The notes: generated by a model not told the origin, from the sequence alone. A stretch of DNA of 32,097 nt from Allomeiothermus sp035760705 (GCA_035760705.1 DASTSL010000013.1:1-32097), one strand, 5' to 3'; positions 1 through 7,076 are shown, counted from the first letter of the stretch. A program made the numbers and translations.

Positions 1-34
1 CAGCAGAGGGGTTAGCAAGTTTACCCCCACCTAC

Positions 35-61
35 AAAGCGACCGGTAGGTCGGTTCGCTTT
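35..61. other. imperfect hairpin at left edge
   Basis: CAAAGCGACCG (from about 34) can pair with CGGTTCGCTTTG around a six-base loop, with one bulged T. No clear T-run follows on the plus strand, so it is not a convincing terminator. It may belong to the end of a gene outside the window. The rest of positions 1-184 shows no coding potential. It also holds an 8-bp inverted repeat, AATGGGTG at 96-103 and CACCCATT at 138-145. Confidence 0.35.
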
Positions 62-184
62 GCCCCGCTTGGAGTGGGCTCGAGGGTTTTTCAGAAATGG
101 GTGATTACTTAAAGCTCGAGCAGGCCGCGGGTTTTTCCACCCATTCGATAGCCGGCGAAGCTGGCTTTGGCTCTAGCGCAGGCT

Positions 185-526
185 TCAGTGGGCCGCCGCA
201 ACCGGCTCGGGAAGGTATTTGCGACCCCAGGTGTCGATGGCCTCGATGACCTGCTGGAGGGCCTGCCCGGCCTCGGTGAGGGCGTAGCTGGTGCGGGGCG
301 GCATGGTCGAGTGAATGGTCTTGGAGACGATTCCTAGTCTCTCGAGCCGCTCGAGGCGCTGGGTCAGGGTGGCGGGGTTACACCCCCCCACTGCCCGGGA
401 GAGTTCATTGAAGCCCCGCGGACCATCCAGCAGCGTACGGACGATGTGCAACGTCCACTTTTCCTGCAAGACGTTGATGGCCTCGTAAACCGGGCAAAAA
501 GCGTGATCCTCGGCAGCGCGGGTCAT
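185..526 (-). CDS. HxlR/DUF24-family transcriptional regulator
   Basis: A 113-residue winged-helix protein of the HxlR (DUF24) family, close to full family length. The N-terminus has the family pattern Cys-Pro-Val-Tyr (C11), then a conserved EKW, a GFNELSRAV helix, a recognition helix around residues 52-64 (ATLTQRLERLE) and a wing ending SYALTEAG. Established knowledge: DUF24 regulators such as Bacillus YodB and CatR sense quinones and other electrophiles through a conserved N-terminal cysteine, which aligns with C11 here; C49 is a second candidate. It is divergent from the YceI gene, and the shared spacer holds a palindrome that recurs before the dioxygenase operon. Inference: it represses both. 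The sensed molecule is not shown by the sequence. Confidence 0.9.
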   Translation of the reverse strand: MTRAAEDHAFCPVYEAINVLQEKWTLHIVRTLLDGPRGFNELSRAVGGCNPATLTQRLERLERLGIVSKTIHSTMPPRTSYALTEAGQALQQVIEAIDTWGRKYLPEPVAAAH

Positions 527-535
527 AGCAAGCTC

Positions 536-565
536 ATGGTAGCACCGGCCCCTAAGCTTTGTCTA
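536..565 (-). promoter_or_regulatory. candidate promoter of the HxlR gene
   Basis: Read on the minus strand: TAGACA (565-560, five of six to the -35 consensus), an 18-bp spacer, then TACCAT (541-536), 9 nt before the ATG at 526. No good ribosome-binding site is visible, so the message would have a very short leader. It lies back to back with the YceI promoter. No transcription-start data. Confidence 0.4.
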
Positions 566-574
566 GTGAAATGC

Positions 575-616
575 TTGACAATCTATAGCACTATGGTCTA
601 GCATTTGCATTGCAAA
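575..616 (+). promoter_or_regulatory. YceI-gene promoter with palindromic operator
   Basis: TTGACA at 575-580, an 18-bp spacer and TAGCAT at 599-604. The spacer contains the inverted repeat ATAGCACTAT at 585-594. A second palindrome, TTTGCA-T-TGCAAA, covers 604-616 just downstream of the -10. The first palindrome recurs as ATAGCGCTAT in the same place in the dioxygenase promoter at 2.1 kb. A repressor bound there would sit between -35 and -10. The likely binder, by position, is the divergent HxlR protein (inference). Confidence 0.55.
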
Positions 617-648
617 GTCGAGTAGGCTTTGGCAAAAAGGAGTGCAGC

Positions 649-1185
649 ATGAAGTGGAACCTCGATACCAGCCACACCAGCATTGATTTCAAGGTACGCC
701 ACATGGGCATCGCAAGCGTCCGGGGAAGCCTCAAGGTCCTCTCGGGAACCGTAGAGACCGACGAGGCCGGGCGCCCGAGCAAGATCGAAGCTGTGATCGA
801 TGCCGCCAGCATCACTACCGGCGAGCCTCAACGCGACGGCCACCTGCGCTCTGCGGACTTCCTCCACGCCGAGCAGTACCCCGAAATCCGCTTCGTCAGC
901 ACCCAGATCGAGCCACTGGGGGGCAACCGTTACCGCATCCAGGGCAACCTCACCATCCGTGATATCAGCAGACCGGTGACCCTAGAAGCCGAAGTTAGCG
1001 CCCCGATCAAAGACCCCTGGGGTATGCAGCGCGTCGCAGCCAGCGCCAGCGGCCAGATCAACCGCAAGGACTGGAACCTCACCTGGAACCAGGTGCTGGA
1101 ACTGGGCGCTCTGCTGGTGGGCGAGGAGGTCAAGTTCAACCTCGAGGTCGAGGCCGTGGCCCCGGCGCCCGTCGCGGCTCAGTAA
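649..1185 (+). CDS. YceI-family protein
   Basis: A 178-residue protein of the YceI family, a lipocalin-like barrel known to bind isoprenoid quinones or similar lipids. Family features run from WNLDTSHTSIDFKVRHMGI at the N-terminus through EIRFVSTQIE and the NLTIRDISRPVTLE strand to the WNLTWNQ segment. The ATG at 649 is preferred over an in-frame TTG at 610: it follows AAAAAGGAG at a good distance, and the earlier codon would overlap the promoter. There is no signal peptide, so the protein should be cytoplasmic, unlike E. coli YceI. A terminator follows directly. The operator-like palindrome upstream links it to the dioxygenase operon. The ligand is unknown; quinone binding would fit the neighbourhood. 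Confidence 0.92.
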   Translation: MKWNLDTSHTSIDFKVRHMGIASVRGSLKVLSGTVETDEAGRPSKIEAVIDAASITTGEPQRDGHLRSADFLHAEQYPEIRFVSTQIEPLGGNRYRIQGNLTIRDISRPVTLEAEVSAPIKDPWGMQRVAASASGQINRKDWNLTWNQVLELGALLVGEEVKFNLEVEAVAPAPVAAQ

Positions 1186-1197
1186 ACCCGGTTTGGT

Positions 1198-1227
1198 AAA
1201 AGGCCCCTGAGGTTTCAGGGGCTTTTT
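1198..1227 (+). terminator. intrinsic terminator after the YceI gene
   Basis: GCCCCTGA (1203-1210) pairs perfectly with TCAGGGGC (1215-1222) around a GGTT loop and is followed by TTTTT at 1223-1227. AAAA just upstream extends the stem. It lies 12 bp past the stop codon. Confidence 0.9.
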
Positions 1228-1340
1228 CTGCCATGCCAAACCCAGGATGGGCTCGACCGCCAAAGGTTGGCGATGATCGCCGGGCAGGACTGCACCTTGT
1301 GTCTCAAAGCGGCAACCCTCGAGCCGCTAGGCTAAGGCTC

Positions 1341-1793
1341 GTGGACACAGGCAAAAAGTACCCCGCCCCCGATATCCTGGTCTACTACCAGCCGCGGCTC
1401 TGCATCCGCGCCGCCGAGTGCGTGCGGGGGTTGCCAGAGGTGTTCGATACCTCGCGCAAACCGTGGATCGCGCCCCAACAGGCCAGCGCCCAAGCCATCG
1501 CCGAGGTGATCGAGCACTGCCCCAGCGGGGCCTTGCAGTACGAGCGGCTCGACGGCGGGGCCCAAGAGCCTGTCCTGCAGTCCGCGAGCGTTCGCCTGGT
1601 GCCGGATGGCCCCCTCTACGTGCGGGGCCCGATCACCCTCAAGGACCCTGAAGGCAACGTGATCTTCCGGAGCACTCGAGCCGCCCTTTGCCGCTGTGGA
1701 GCTTCGCAAAACAAACCCTTTTGCGACAACAGCCACCTCCAGACCGGTTTTCAGGCCCCGCCGGGCGAGTTGGATTTGGGGGGCGAGGAGTGA
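1341..1793 (+). CDS. ferredoxin-like (Fer4_19) plus CDGSH iron-sulfur protein
   Basis: About 150 residues with two iron-sulfur modules. The first resembles the Fer4_19 mono-cluster domain: ILVYYQPRLCIRAAECVRG with C21 and C27, then C60 in EHCPSGAL. The second is a CDGSH zinc-finger-like domain: C117-R-C119, S122, P126, C128-D-N-S-H132, the 3Cys-1His set that holds a 2Fe-2S cluster (N replaces the usual G). The reading frame is open back to 1233, but that would run over the sequence next to the YceI terminator. The GTG at 1341 fits the domain start and has TAGGCT 7 nt upstream, as expected for a leaderless message. The stop lies 2 bp before the glutaredoxin ATG, so the two are co-transcribed. 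Likely an electron-transfer or Fe-S protein in redox stress; partner unknown. Confidence 0.85.
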   Translation: MDTGKKYPAPDILVYYQPRLCIRAAECVRGLPEVFDTSRKPWIAPQQASAQAIAEVIEHCPSGALQYERLDGGAQEPVLQSASVRLVPDGPLYVRGPITLKDPEGNVIFRSTRAALCRCGASQNKPFCDNSHLQTGFQAPPGELDLGGEE

Positions 1794-1795
1794 GC

Positions 1796-2089
1796 ATGGC
1801 GGCCCGAATCCAGATCTACGGAACCGGCTGGTGCAGCTTTAGCCGCGGCTTTCAGAGCTACCTGCAAAGCCTCCGGATCCCCTTCGAGTTCTTTGACGTC
1901 GAAAAAGACCCCAGCGCAGAAGAAGCCGCCCGTCTCATGAACGGCGGAGCGCTCAAGTTCCCGATGGTGGTGATCGGGGAAAACCTGCAAGGCCCCTGGA
2001 AACCCGAGGATGGCGGAAAGGTGATGAAAAACCCCCGCCTGGGTGAACTCGAAGCGGCGCTGAGCGAGGCCGGGTTGCTTCGGCCCTAA
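1796..2089 (+). CDS. glutaredoxin-like protein with CxxS site
   Basis: A 97-residue thioredoxin-fold protein. The active site is C13-S-F-S16 in YGTGWCSFSRGF, so only one catalytic cysteine is present (monothiol type). The cis-proline strand is FPMVVIG, and FFDVEKDPSAEEAARLM follows the usual second helix. The ATG at 1796 follows GGCGAGGAG, which ends the preceding gene, so expression is coupled. Monothiol glutaredoxins often handle Fe-S clusters or glutathione-type mixed disulfides. Thermus relatives use bacillithiol-like thiols, so a bacilliredoxin-type role is possible, but the motif alone does not decide. Pairing with a CDGSH protein suggests cluster delivery or redox repair. Confidence 0.85.
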   Translation: MAARIQIYGTGWCSFSRGFQSYLQSLRIPFEFFDVEKDPSAEEAARLMNGGALKFPMVVIGENLQGPWKPEDGGKVMKNPRLGELEAALSEAGLLRP

Positions 2090-2095
2090 CTAAGC

Positions 2096-2124
2096 TTGAT
2101 TTTTCATAGCGCTATATTTAGCAT
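2096..2124 (+). promoter_or_regulatory. dioxygenase-operon promoter with palindromic operator
   Basis: TTGATT at 2096-2101, a 17-bp spacer and TAGCAT at 2119-2124. The spacer carries the perfect palindrome ATAGCGCTAT at 2106-2115. It starts exactly 10 bp after the start of the -35, as in the YceI promoter at 575. Both -35 boxes are also preceded by GC (GCTTGA in both). This shared layout is the best evidence for one common repressor. Confidence 0.6.
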
Positions 2125-2151
2125 ATATCTGAGGAGGCCCGAGGAGTCCGC

Positions 2152-3099
2152 ATGAGCATGGTCCAGGGAATTCATCACATCACCGCCATGGCCGGTGATC
2201 CGCAAAAGAACCTCGATTTTTACACCCGGGTGCTGGGGCTGCGCCTGGTGAAGGTGACGGTCAACTTCGACGATCCCGGAACCTATCACTTCTACTACGG
2301 CGACGGGCTAGGCAGACCGGGCACCATCCTGACCTTCTTCCCCTGGCCGGGGGCGTTAGCGGGTCGGGCCGGGGTCCATCAGGTCGGGTTGATCTCCTTC
2401 GCCATTCCCCAGGAAGCCCTGGGCTTTTGGACCCACCGGCTGCTGGAGCAAGCCGTGAAGTTCGAGGGGCCGCTCCAGCGCGAGGGGCTCTCGCTGCTGC
2501 GGCTGAAAGACCCCGACGGGATCCAGCTCGAGCTGGTAGCGACCCCCGCCGCACCCCACGCCGCCCCCTGGCCGGACGCGCCCATCCCCGCCGAGCACGC
2601 CATTCGCGGCTTCTACTCAGCCCAGCTGTGGGTGCTGAAGGCCGAGGCCAGCGTGCAGATGCTCGAGTCCCTGGGGTATAAGGTGGTCGGACAGACCGGC
2701 AACATCACCCACCTGGCCCCCACTGGCGGGTTCGGGCGTGTCGAGGTGCGCGAGGCCGGGCAGTTCCTGGCCGGGCGCGAGGGGGTGGGTACCGTCCACC
2801 ACATCGCCTTCCGGGTGCCGGACGACGCAGCACAGCTCGAGTTGCGCGAGCGGCTCGTGCAGCAGGGCATCCGCGCTACCCCCATACGCGAGCGGCAATA
2901 CTTCCGCTCGATCTACTTCCGCGAGCCGGGTGGGGTGCTCTTCGAGATCGCCACCGACACCCCCGGATTCACCCTCGATGAGCGCTTCGAAACCCTGGGG
3001 ACGAGCCTGAAGCTTCCGGCTTGGCTCGAGCCCAACCGCGCCCAACTCGAGCTGAGCCTGCCCAAGATCGAGCTTCCGGGGATTGAGGTAAAAGCCTAG
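2152..3099 (+). CDS. MhqO-like ring-cleaving dioxygenase (copy 1)
   Basis: A 315-residue two-domain vicinal-oxygen-chelate (glyoxalase-fold) protein of the MhqO/PcpA/LinE type, known to cleave hydroquinones or catechols with Fe(II). Likely metal ligands are His in GIHHITAM (H8/H9), His in TVHHIAFRV (H216/H217) and E265 in LFEIATDTPGF, the 2-His-1-Glu set of extradiol enzymes. The ATG at 2152 follows GAGGAG at suitable spacing; a second ATG two codons later is possible. It is first in an operon with a paralogue and an MhqD-like hydrolase, matching the Bacillus mhqNOD gene set without the nitroreductase. Exact substrate cannot be read from the sequence. Confidence 0.9.
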   Translation: MSMVQGIHHITAMAGDPQKNLDFYTRVLGLRLVKVTVNFDDPGTYHFYYGDGLGRPGTILTFFPWPGALAGRAGVHQVGLISFAIPQEALGFWTHRLLEQAVKFEGPLQREGLSLLRLKDPDGIQLELVATPAAPHAAPWPDAPIPAEHAIRGFYSAQLWVLKAEASVQMLESLGYKVVGQTGNITHLAPTGGFGRVEVREAGQFLAGREGVGTVHHIAFRVPDDAAQLELRERLVQQGIRATPIRERQYFRSIYFREPGGVLFEIATDTPGFTLDERFETLGTSLKLPAWLEPNRAQLELSLPKIELPGIEVKA

Positions 3100-3168
3100 C
3101 AGTCACGTCGAACGTATCACGCCGTAACTTGTCTAACACCCAGCGTAAGACGCTCCAAAGGAGCCCCC

Positions 3169-4128
3169 ATGAAACCCGTCAACGGCCTCCACCACATCAC
3201 CGCGATGGCCACCGATGCCCAGCGCAACCTGGATTTCTACGCCGGGGTGCTGGGGATGCGGCTGGTCAAACGATCGGTCAACCAAGACGACCCCGGCACC
3301 TACCACTTCTTCTACGCCGATGCCGAGGGCCGCCCCGGCACCGACCTGACCTTCTTCCCCTGGGCCAACCTGGCCGCCCCGCGCAAGGGCACCGGGCTCA
3401 CCACCGAGGTGCAACTGGCCGTGCCCGAGGGCAGCCTGGCCTTCTGGGAGGAGCGCTTGCGGCGCTACGGGGTGCGGCTGGGAAGCCCCGAGACCCGGTT
3501 TGGCGAACCGGCCCTGCCCTTCCAAGACCCGGATGGGCTCGAGGTGGCCCTGGTCGAGACCGGCCCCCGCCCCTTCACCCCCTGGGAGCAGAGCGAGGTC
3601 CCCGAGAATCGGCAGATTATGGGCCTGCACGGGGCCAGGCTGTGGGAGCGTACCCTTTACCCCACCGCCGAGTTCCTCCGCCAAGCCCTGGGCTTCGAGC
3701 CCGCCGGGCAGGAGAACGGCTGGAGCCGGTTCACCGTGGCCGGGGGCGGATCGGGCAAGTTCGTGGATATCAAAGAGTACCCCAACCTCCCTCAAGGGCG
3801 CTGGGGCCGGGGCAGCGTCCACCACATCGCCTGGCGGGTAGACGACAGCGACCACCAGCTACAGGTCCGCGGGCAGATCACCGCAACGGGGATGGGGGCC
3901 ACGCCGCAGATCGACCGCTTCTGGTTCAAGTCGGTGTACTTCAACGAGCCCGGCGGAGCCCTCTTCGAACTCGCCACCGACGGCCCCGGTTTCGCGGTGG
4001 ACGAAGACCCTGCTCACCTCGGCGAGCGGCTGGTGCTCCCCCCCTGGCTCGAGCCTCAGCGCTCGCAGATCGAGGCCCTCCTGCCCGAGATTCAACTGCC
4101 CACCCCAGCAGCGCAGGTACGGGAATGA
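3169..4128 (+). CDS. MhqO-like ring-cleaving dioxygenase (copy 2)
   Basis: A 319-residue paralogue of the preceding gene, 69 bp downstream. It shares LHHITAM at the N-terminus (H8/H9), the DDPGTYHF and GRPGT-LTFFPW segments, SVHHIAWRV (H218/H219) and E267 in LFELATDGPGF. The middle of the protein differs much more from copy 1, so the substrate pocket has probably diverged. AAAGGAG lies at 3158-3164 before the ATG at 3169. Its TGA overlaps the next gene's ATG (ATGA at 4125-4128), so translation is coupled to the hydrolase. Likely role: opening of hydroquinone-type rings in the cytoplasm. Confidence 0.9.
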   Translation: MKPVNGLHHITAMATDAQRNLDFYAGVLGMRLVKRSVNQDDPGTYHFFYADAEGRPGTDLTFFPWANLAAPRKGTGLTTEVQLAVPEGSLAFWEERLRRYGVRLGSPETRFGEPALPFQDPDGLEVALVETGPRPFTPWEQSEVPENRQIMGLHGARLWERTLYPTAEFLRQALGFEPAGQENGWSRFTVAGGGSGKFVDIKEYPNLPQGRWGRGSVHHIAWRVDDSDHQLQVRGQITATGMGATPQIDRFWFKSVYFNEPGGALFELATDGPGFAVDEDPAHLGERLVLPPWLEPQRSQIEALLPEIQLPTPAAQVRE

Positions 4129-4730
4129 GCTTCATCCACCGCTTCGAGCCGGGAACCTCGGCTACGACGCTGCTACTGCTGCACGGAACCGGGGGCAACG
4201 AGCACGACCTGATCGGGCTGGCTCGAGACCTCTCCCCCACCGCCAAGCTGCTCTCCCCCCGCGGGAAAGTCCTGGAAAACGGCGCCCCTCGCTTCTTCAA
4301 GCGCCTGGCGATGGGCGTGTTCGACGAGGCCGACCTCAAAGCTCAGGCCGCCGACCTGGCCCGCTTCGTCGCGGAGGCGGCGCAGGAATACAGCTTCGAT
4401 GCCCGCCAGGTGTACGCCCTGGGCTACTCCAACGGGGCCAACATCGCCGCCGCGCTGCTGCTGCTCCACCCGGAGGTGCTGGCCGGGGGGGTTTTGCTCC
4501 GCCCGGTGCTGCCGCTCGAGCCCGAGCGACTTCCGAACCTCAGCGGCAGATCGGTTTTCCTGGCCGCCGGGCTCCGCGACCCCTGGTCGCCCACCGCCCG
4601 GGTCGAAGCGCTCGCGGAGCGGCTACGCCAGGCCGGGGCCGAGGTCGAACTCCGCTTGAGCCCGGGCGGACACGAGCTTCACCCAGAGGAGTTGGAAGCG
4701 GCTCGAGCCTGGCTAGCACGGCGGGCGTAA
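4125..4730 (+). CDS. MhqD-like alpha/beta hydrolase (phospholipase/carboxylesterase family)
   Basis: A 201-residue alpha/beta hydrolase of the Abhydrolase_2 family, full length for MhqD/YtpA-size esterases. The oxyanion region is LLLLHGTGGNEHDL. The catalytic triad is visible as S102 in GYSNGAN, D152 in GLRDPW and H183 in GGHELH. The start is fixed by the ATGA overlap with the upstream dioxygenase. An open frame exists back to 3129, but that part is an out-of-frame reading of copy 2. In Bacillus, MhqD sits with MhqO in quinone-inducible operons. The hydrolase presumably acts on the ring-cleavage product or on an ester or thioester adduct (inference). Confidence 0.92.
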   Translation: MSFIHRFEPGTSATTLLLLHGTGGNEHDLIGLARDLSPTAKLLSPRGKVLENGAPRFFKRLAMGVFDEADLKAQAADLARFVAEAAQEYSFDARQVYALGYSNGANIAAALLLLHPEVLAGGVLLRPVLPLEPERLPNLSGRSVFLAAGLRDPWSPTARVEALAERLRQAGAEVELRLSPGGHELHPEELEAARAWLARRA

Positions 4731-4819
4731 GCCATCCCCCCAACCCCCCTTGTTTGGTGTGGAGCGCTAGTGCCTTACGGCACAAGGGGGCAGGGTGCGT
4801 AGCACTTAGGGGGGATGGC
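4731..4819. repeat. nested inverted-repeat element
   Basis: An 11-bp outer stem is formed by GCCATCCCCCC (4731-4741) and GGGGGGATGGC (4809-4819). Inside lie CCCCCTT (about 4745-4751) against AAGGGGG (4784-4790) and an inner hairpin GTGCC-TTAC-GGCAC (4770-4783). The element begins right after the hydrolase stop codon. Only TTT follows the right arm, so simple termination is uncertain. It could end transcription or be a small dispersed palindromic element. Confidence 0.5.
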
Positions 4820-4824
4820 TTTGG

Positions 4825-4866
4825 GCGTTTTGCGTCTAGCGTTCGGTGTTTCGCGTTAGGCTTCTC
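4825..4866 (+). repeat. array of six degenerate 7-bp units (GCGTTYN)
   Basis: Six consecutive heptamers in phase: the first is GCGTTTT (4825-4831), the third GCGTTCG (4839-4845), the fifth GCGTTAG (4853-4859). The last unit ends 2 bp before the ATG of the flavin reductase gene. The same unit recurs before gatB, in the pgeF-yqeG spacer and before the histidine phosphatase. No ribosome-binding site is visible inside it. Confidence 0.6.
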
Positions 4867-4868
4867 CT

Positions 4869-5522
4869 ATGGACTTCGACTTCTCCAAGCTCAAACCCCG
4901 GGACCGCTACAAGCTCCTGATCTCTCTGGTGGTGCCCCGCCCGATCGCCTGGGTCACCAGCCTGAACCCCGACGGATCGGTGAACGCGGCCCCCTTCAGC
5001 TTCTTCAACGCGATGGGCTCGGACCCCCCGATCCTGGTGCTGGGAATCGGCAACCACGACCGGAGTCGACCCAAGGACAGCGCCGCCAACCTCAAGCGCA
5101 GCGGTTTTTTCGTGGTGAACCTGGTCAGCGAGGACTTGGCCGAGGCCATGAACATCACCGCGGTGGAGTTCCCTGCCGGGGTGAGCGAGATCGAAGCCGC
5201 CGGGCTCGAGCTTGCCCCTTCGGTCCACGTCGTTGTCCCCCGGATCGCCCGGGCTCCCGCTGCCTTCGAGTGCAGGCTGCATTCGGTCCTCGAGATCGAG
5301 CGCAACCGGATCCTTATCGGCGAGGTGCTGGGGGCTTTTATCCGGGACGAGTTCGTCACCGACCCGGAGAAACTTTACCTGGACAGCGGAGCCCTGAGGC
5401 TCATCGGGCGGATGGGCGGGCGGGGTGGCTACGTGCGCACCTCGGACCGCTTCGAGATGCCCCGAAAAACGCTCGAGGAATGGCAGGCCGAGCAGTCGGC
5501 TGAAACCAAACCGGTAGACTAG
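4869..5522 (+). CDS. flavin reductase-like FMN-binding split-barrel protein
   Basis: A 217-residue protein of the flavin reductase-like (DIM6/NTAB) family. Typical features are the start PRDRYKLLISLVVPRPIAWVTS, then SVNAAPFSFFNAMGSDPP (FMN phosphate region) and GFFVVNLVSEDLAEAMN. The acidic LILIGEVLG-type strand appears as NRILIGEVLGAFI. Such proteins bind FMN and either reduce free flavin for a partner oxygenase or act as uncharacterised flavoproteins. The start lies 2 bp after the 7-bp array and no Shine-Dalgarno is visible. The stop is 4 bp before the next ATG, so it forms an operon with the S10 peptidase. A supply of reduced flavin to the nearby stress genes is possible but unproven. Confidence 0.85.
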   Translation: MDFDFSKLKPRDRYKLLISLVVPRPIAWVTSLNPDGSVNAAPFSFFNAMGSDPPILVLGIGNHDRSRPKDSAANLKRSGFFVVNLVSEDLAEAMNITAVEFPAGVSEIEAAGLELAPSVHVVVPRIARAPAAFECRLHSVLEIERNRILIGEVLGAFIRDEFVTDPEKLYLDSGALRLIGRMGGRGGYVRTSDRFEMPRKTLEEWQAEQSAETKPVD

Positions 5523-5526
5523 GCCC

Positions 5527-7005
5527 ATGCCGGAAGAGACCAAACCCGCCGAGACCCCCAAACCGCTAGACCAAATCTCCGTCACCCAGCACCGCGTAAC
5601 CATCGGCGGGCAGGAGATCGGCTACACCGTCACCTGTGGCACCCTGGTCTTGAAGGAAGAGGCCGAGAAGGACGGAGCCGCCGAGGGCGAGAAGCCCAAG
5701 GCCAGCGTGTTCTTCGTGGCCTATACCAAAGACGACGTGGCCGACCGGAGCACCCGCCCGCTCACCTTCTCCTTCAACGGGGGGCCGGGCTCGAGTTCGG
5801 TGTGGTTGCATCTGGGTTTGCTTGGCCCCAAGCGGGTCTTGATGGACGAGATCGGCCACCCCCCGCCCCCGCCTTACCGGCTCGTGGAAAACCAATACTC
5901 GCTGCTCGACGTGACCGACCTGGTGTTCATCGACCCGGTAGGCACCGGCTATAGCCGCATGGTGCAGGGGGAGAAGACCAAGGAGTACCACGGCTTCAGG
6001 CGGGACATTGAGTCGGTGGGCGAGTTCATCCGGCTCTACACCAGCCGCTCGATGCGCTGGACCAGCCCCAAGTTCCTGATCGGGGAGAGCTACGGGACCA
6101 CCCGCGCAGCGGGGCTGTCGGGCTATCTGCAAGAGCGGCACGGGATGTTTTTGAACGGGATCATGTTGATCTCGAGCATCCTGGAGTTTTCCACTGCCCG
6201 CTTTGGCCCCGGCAACGACCTTCCCTACATCCTCTTCCTGCCCACCTACACCGCCACCGCCTGGTATCACCGCCAACTCCCCGACGACCTCCAGCAAAAG
6301 CCCCTGCGCGAGGTACTGAACGAGGTGGAAACTTTCGCCCTGGGCGAGTACGCCAGCGCCCTGATGAAGGGGGCCAAGCTCTCCGAGAACGAGGCCAAGG
6401 GGATCGTGCGCAAGCTCTCGAGATACACCGGGCTCTCGCGCGAATACATCGTGCGCACCCAGCTCCGCATCAGCATCTACCGCTTCGTGAAGGAGCTTTT
6501 GCGCGAGGAGGGCCGCACCGTGGGCCGCTTGGACAGCCGCTTCAAGGGGATTGACCGCGACGATGCGGGGGAGCAGTTCGAGTTCGACCCCAGCTACGCC
6601 GCCATCCAGGGCCCCTACACCGCCACCCTCAACCAGTACGTGCGCGAGGAGCTAAAGTTCGAGAGCGACCTCCCCTACGAAATTCTCTCGAGCCTCTACC
6701 AGAGCTGGAGCTACAAGGAGTTCGAGAACAGCTACGTGAACGTGGCCGAGACCCTGCGCAAAGCCATCAGCATGAACCCTTACCTGAAGGTGTTCGTGGG
6801 GAACGGCTACTACGACCTGGCTACGCCCTATTTCGCCACCGAGTACACCTTCAACCACCTGGGCTTAGACCCCACCCTGCACGACAACATCTCGATGGCC
6901 TACTACGAGGCCGGGCACATGATGTACGTGCACCTGGAGAGCCTGCGGCAGATGAAAGAAGACCTGACCCGCTTTATCCGGGCCGCCATGCCACCTTCCG
7001 AGTGA
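5527..7005 (+). CDS. S10-family serine carboxypeptidase-like protein
   Basis: A 492-residue peptidase S10 homologue. The FNGGPGSSSVWLHLGLLGP block is the S10 oxyanion-hole signature. The catalytic triad is S188 in IGESYGT, D430 in NGYYDLATP and H464 in EAGHMMYVH. DPVGTGYSR is also conserved in the family. S10 enzymes remove C-terminal residues, mostly at acidic pH, and are best known from vacuoles and lysosomes. This copy has no signal peptide: the N-terminus is hydrophilic and rich in Glu, Lys and Pro. It would therefore be cytoplasmic unless exported in an unusual way. It starts 4 bp after the flavin reductase stop. Its bacterial substrate is unknown. Confidence 0.9.
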   Translation: MPEETKPAETPKPLDQISVTQHRVTIGGQEIGYTVTCGTLVLKEEAEKDGAAEGEKPKASVFFVAYTKDDVADRSTRPLTFSFNGGPGSSSVWLHLGLLGPKRVLMDEIGHPPPPPYRLVENQYSLLDVTDLVFIDPVGTGYSRMVQGEKTKEYHGFRRDIESVGEFIRLYTSRSMRWTSPKFLIGESYGTTRAAGLSGYLQERHGMFLNGIMLISSILEFSTARFGPGNDLPYILFLPTYTATAWYHRQLPDDLQQKPLREVLNEVETFALGEYASALMKGAKLSENEAKGIVRKLSRYTGLSREYIVRTQLRISIYRFVKELLREEGRTVGRLDSRFKGIDRDDAGEQFEFDPSYAAIQGPYTATLNQYVREELKFESDLPYEILSSLYQSWSYKEFENSYVNVAETLRKAISMNPYLKVFVGNGYYDLATPYFATEYTFNHLGLDPTLHDNISMAYYEAGHMMYVHLESLRQMKEDLTRFIRAAMPPSE

Positions 7006-7076
7006 AGCAGCCCTCTTCAAGACCATCTCCTGCGTCTCGCTTCGCTCACACCCTCACCCAAGCGCTATCGGCCAAA

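Noticed and set aside
35..61. Hairpin as terminator of an upstream gene
   Set aside because: No T-run follows; kept only as an unexplained structure.
610..648. TTG start 13 codons upstream in the YceI gene
   Set aside because: Overlaps the palindrome and has no ribosome-binding site; the ATG at 649 has AAAAAGGAG and fits the family N-terminus.
3129..4730. 533-residue plus-strand frame covering the second dioxygenase and the hydrolase
   Set aside because: Only its last 201 residues are a real protein (MhqD-like). The first part is an Arg/Pro-rich out-of-frame reading of the dioxygenase.
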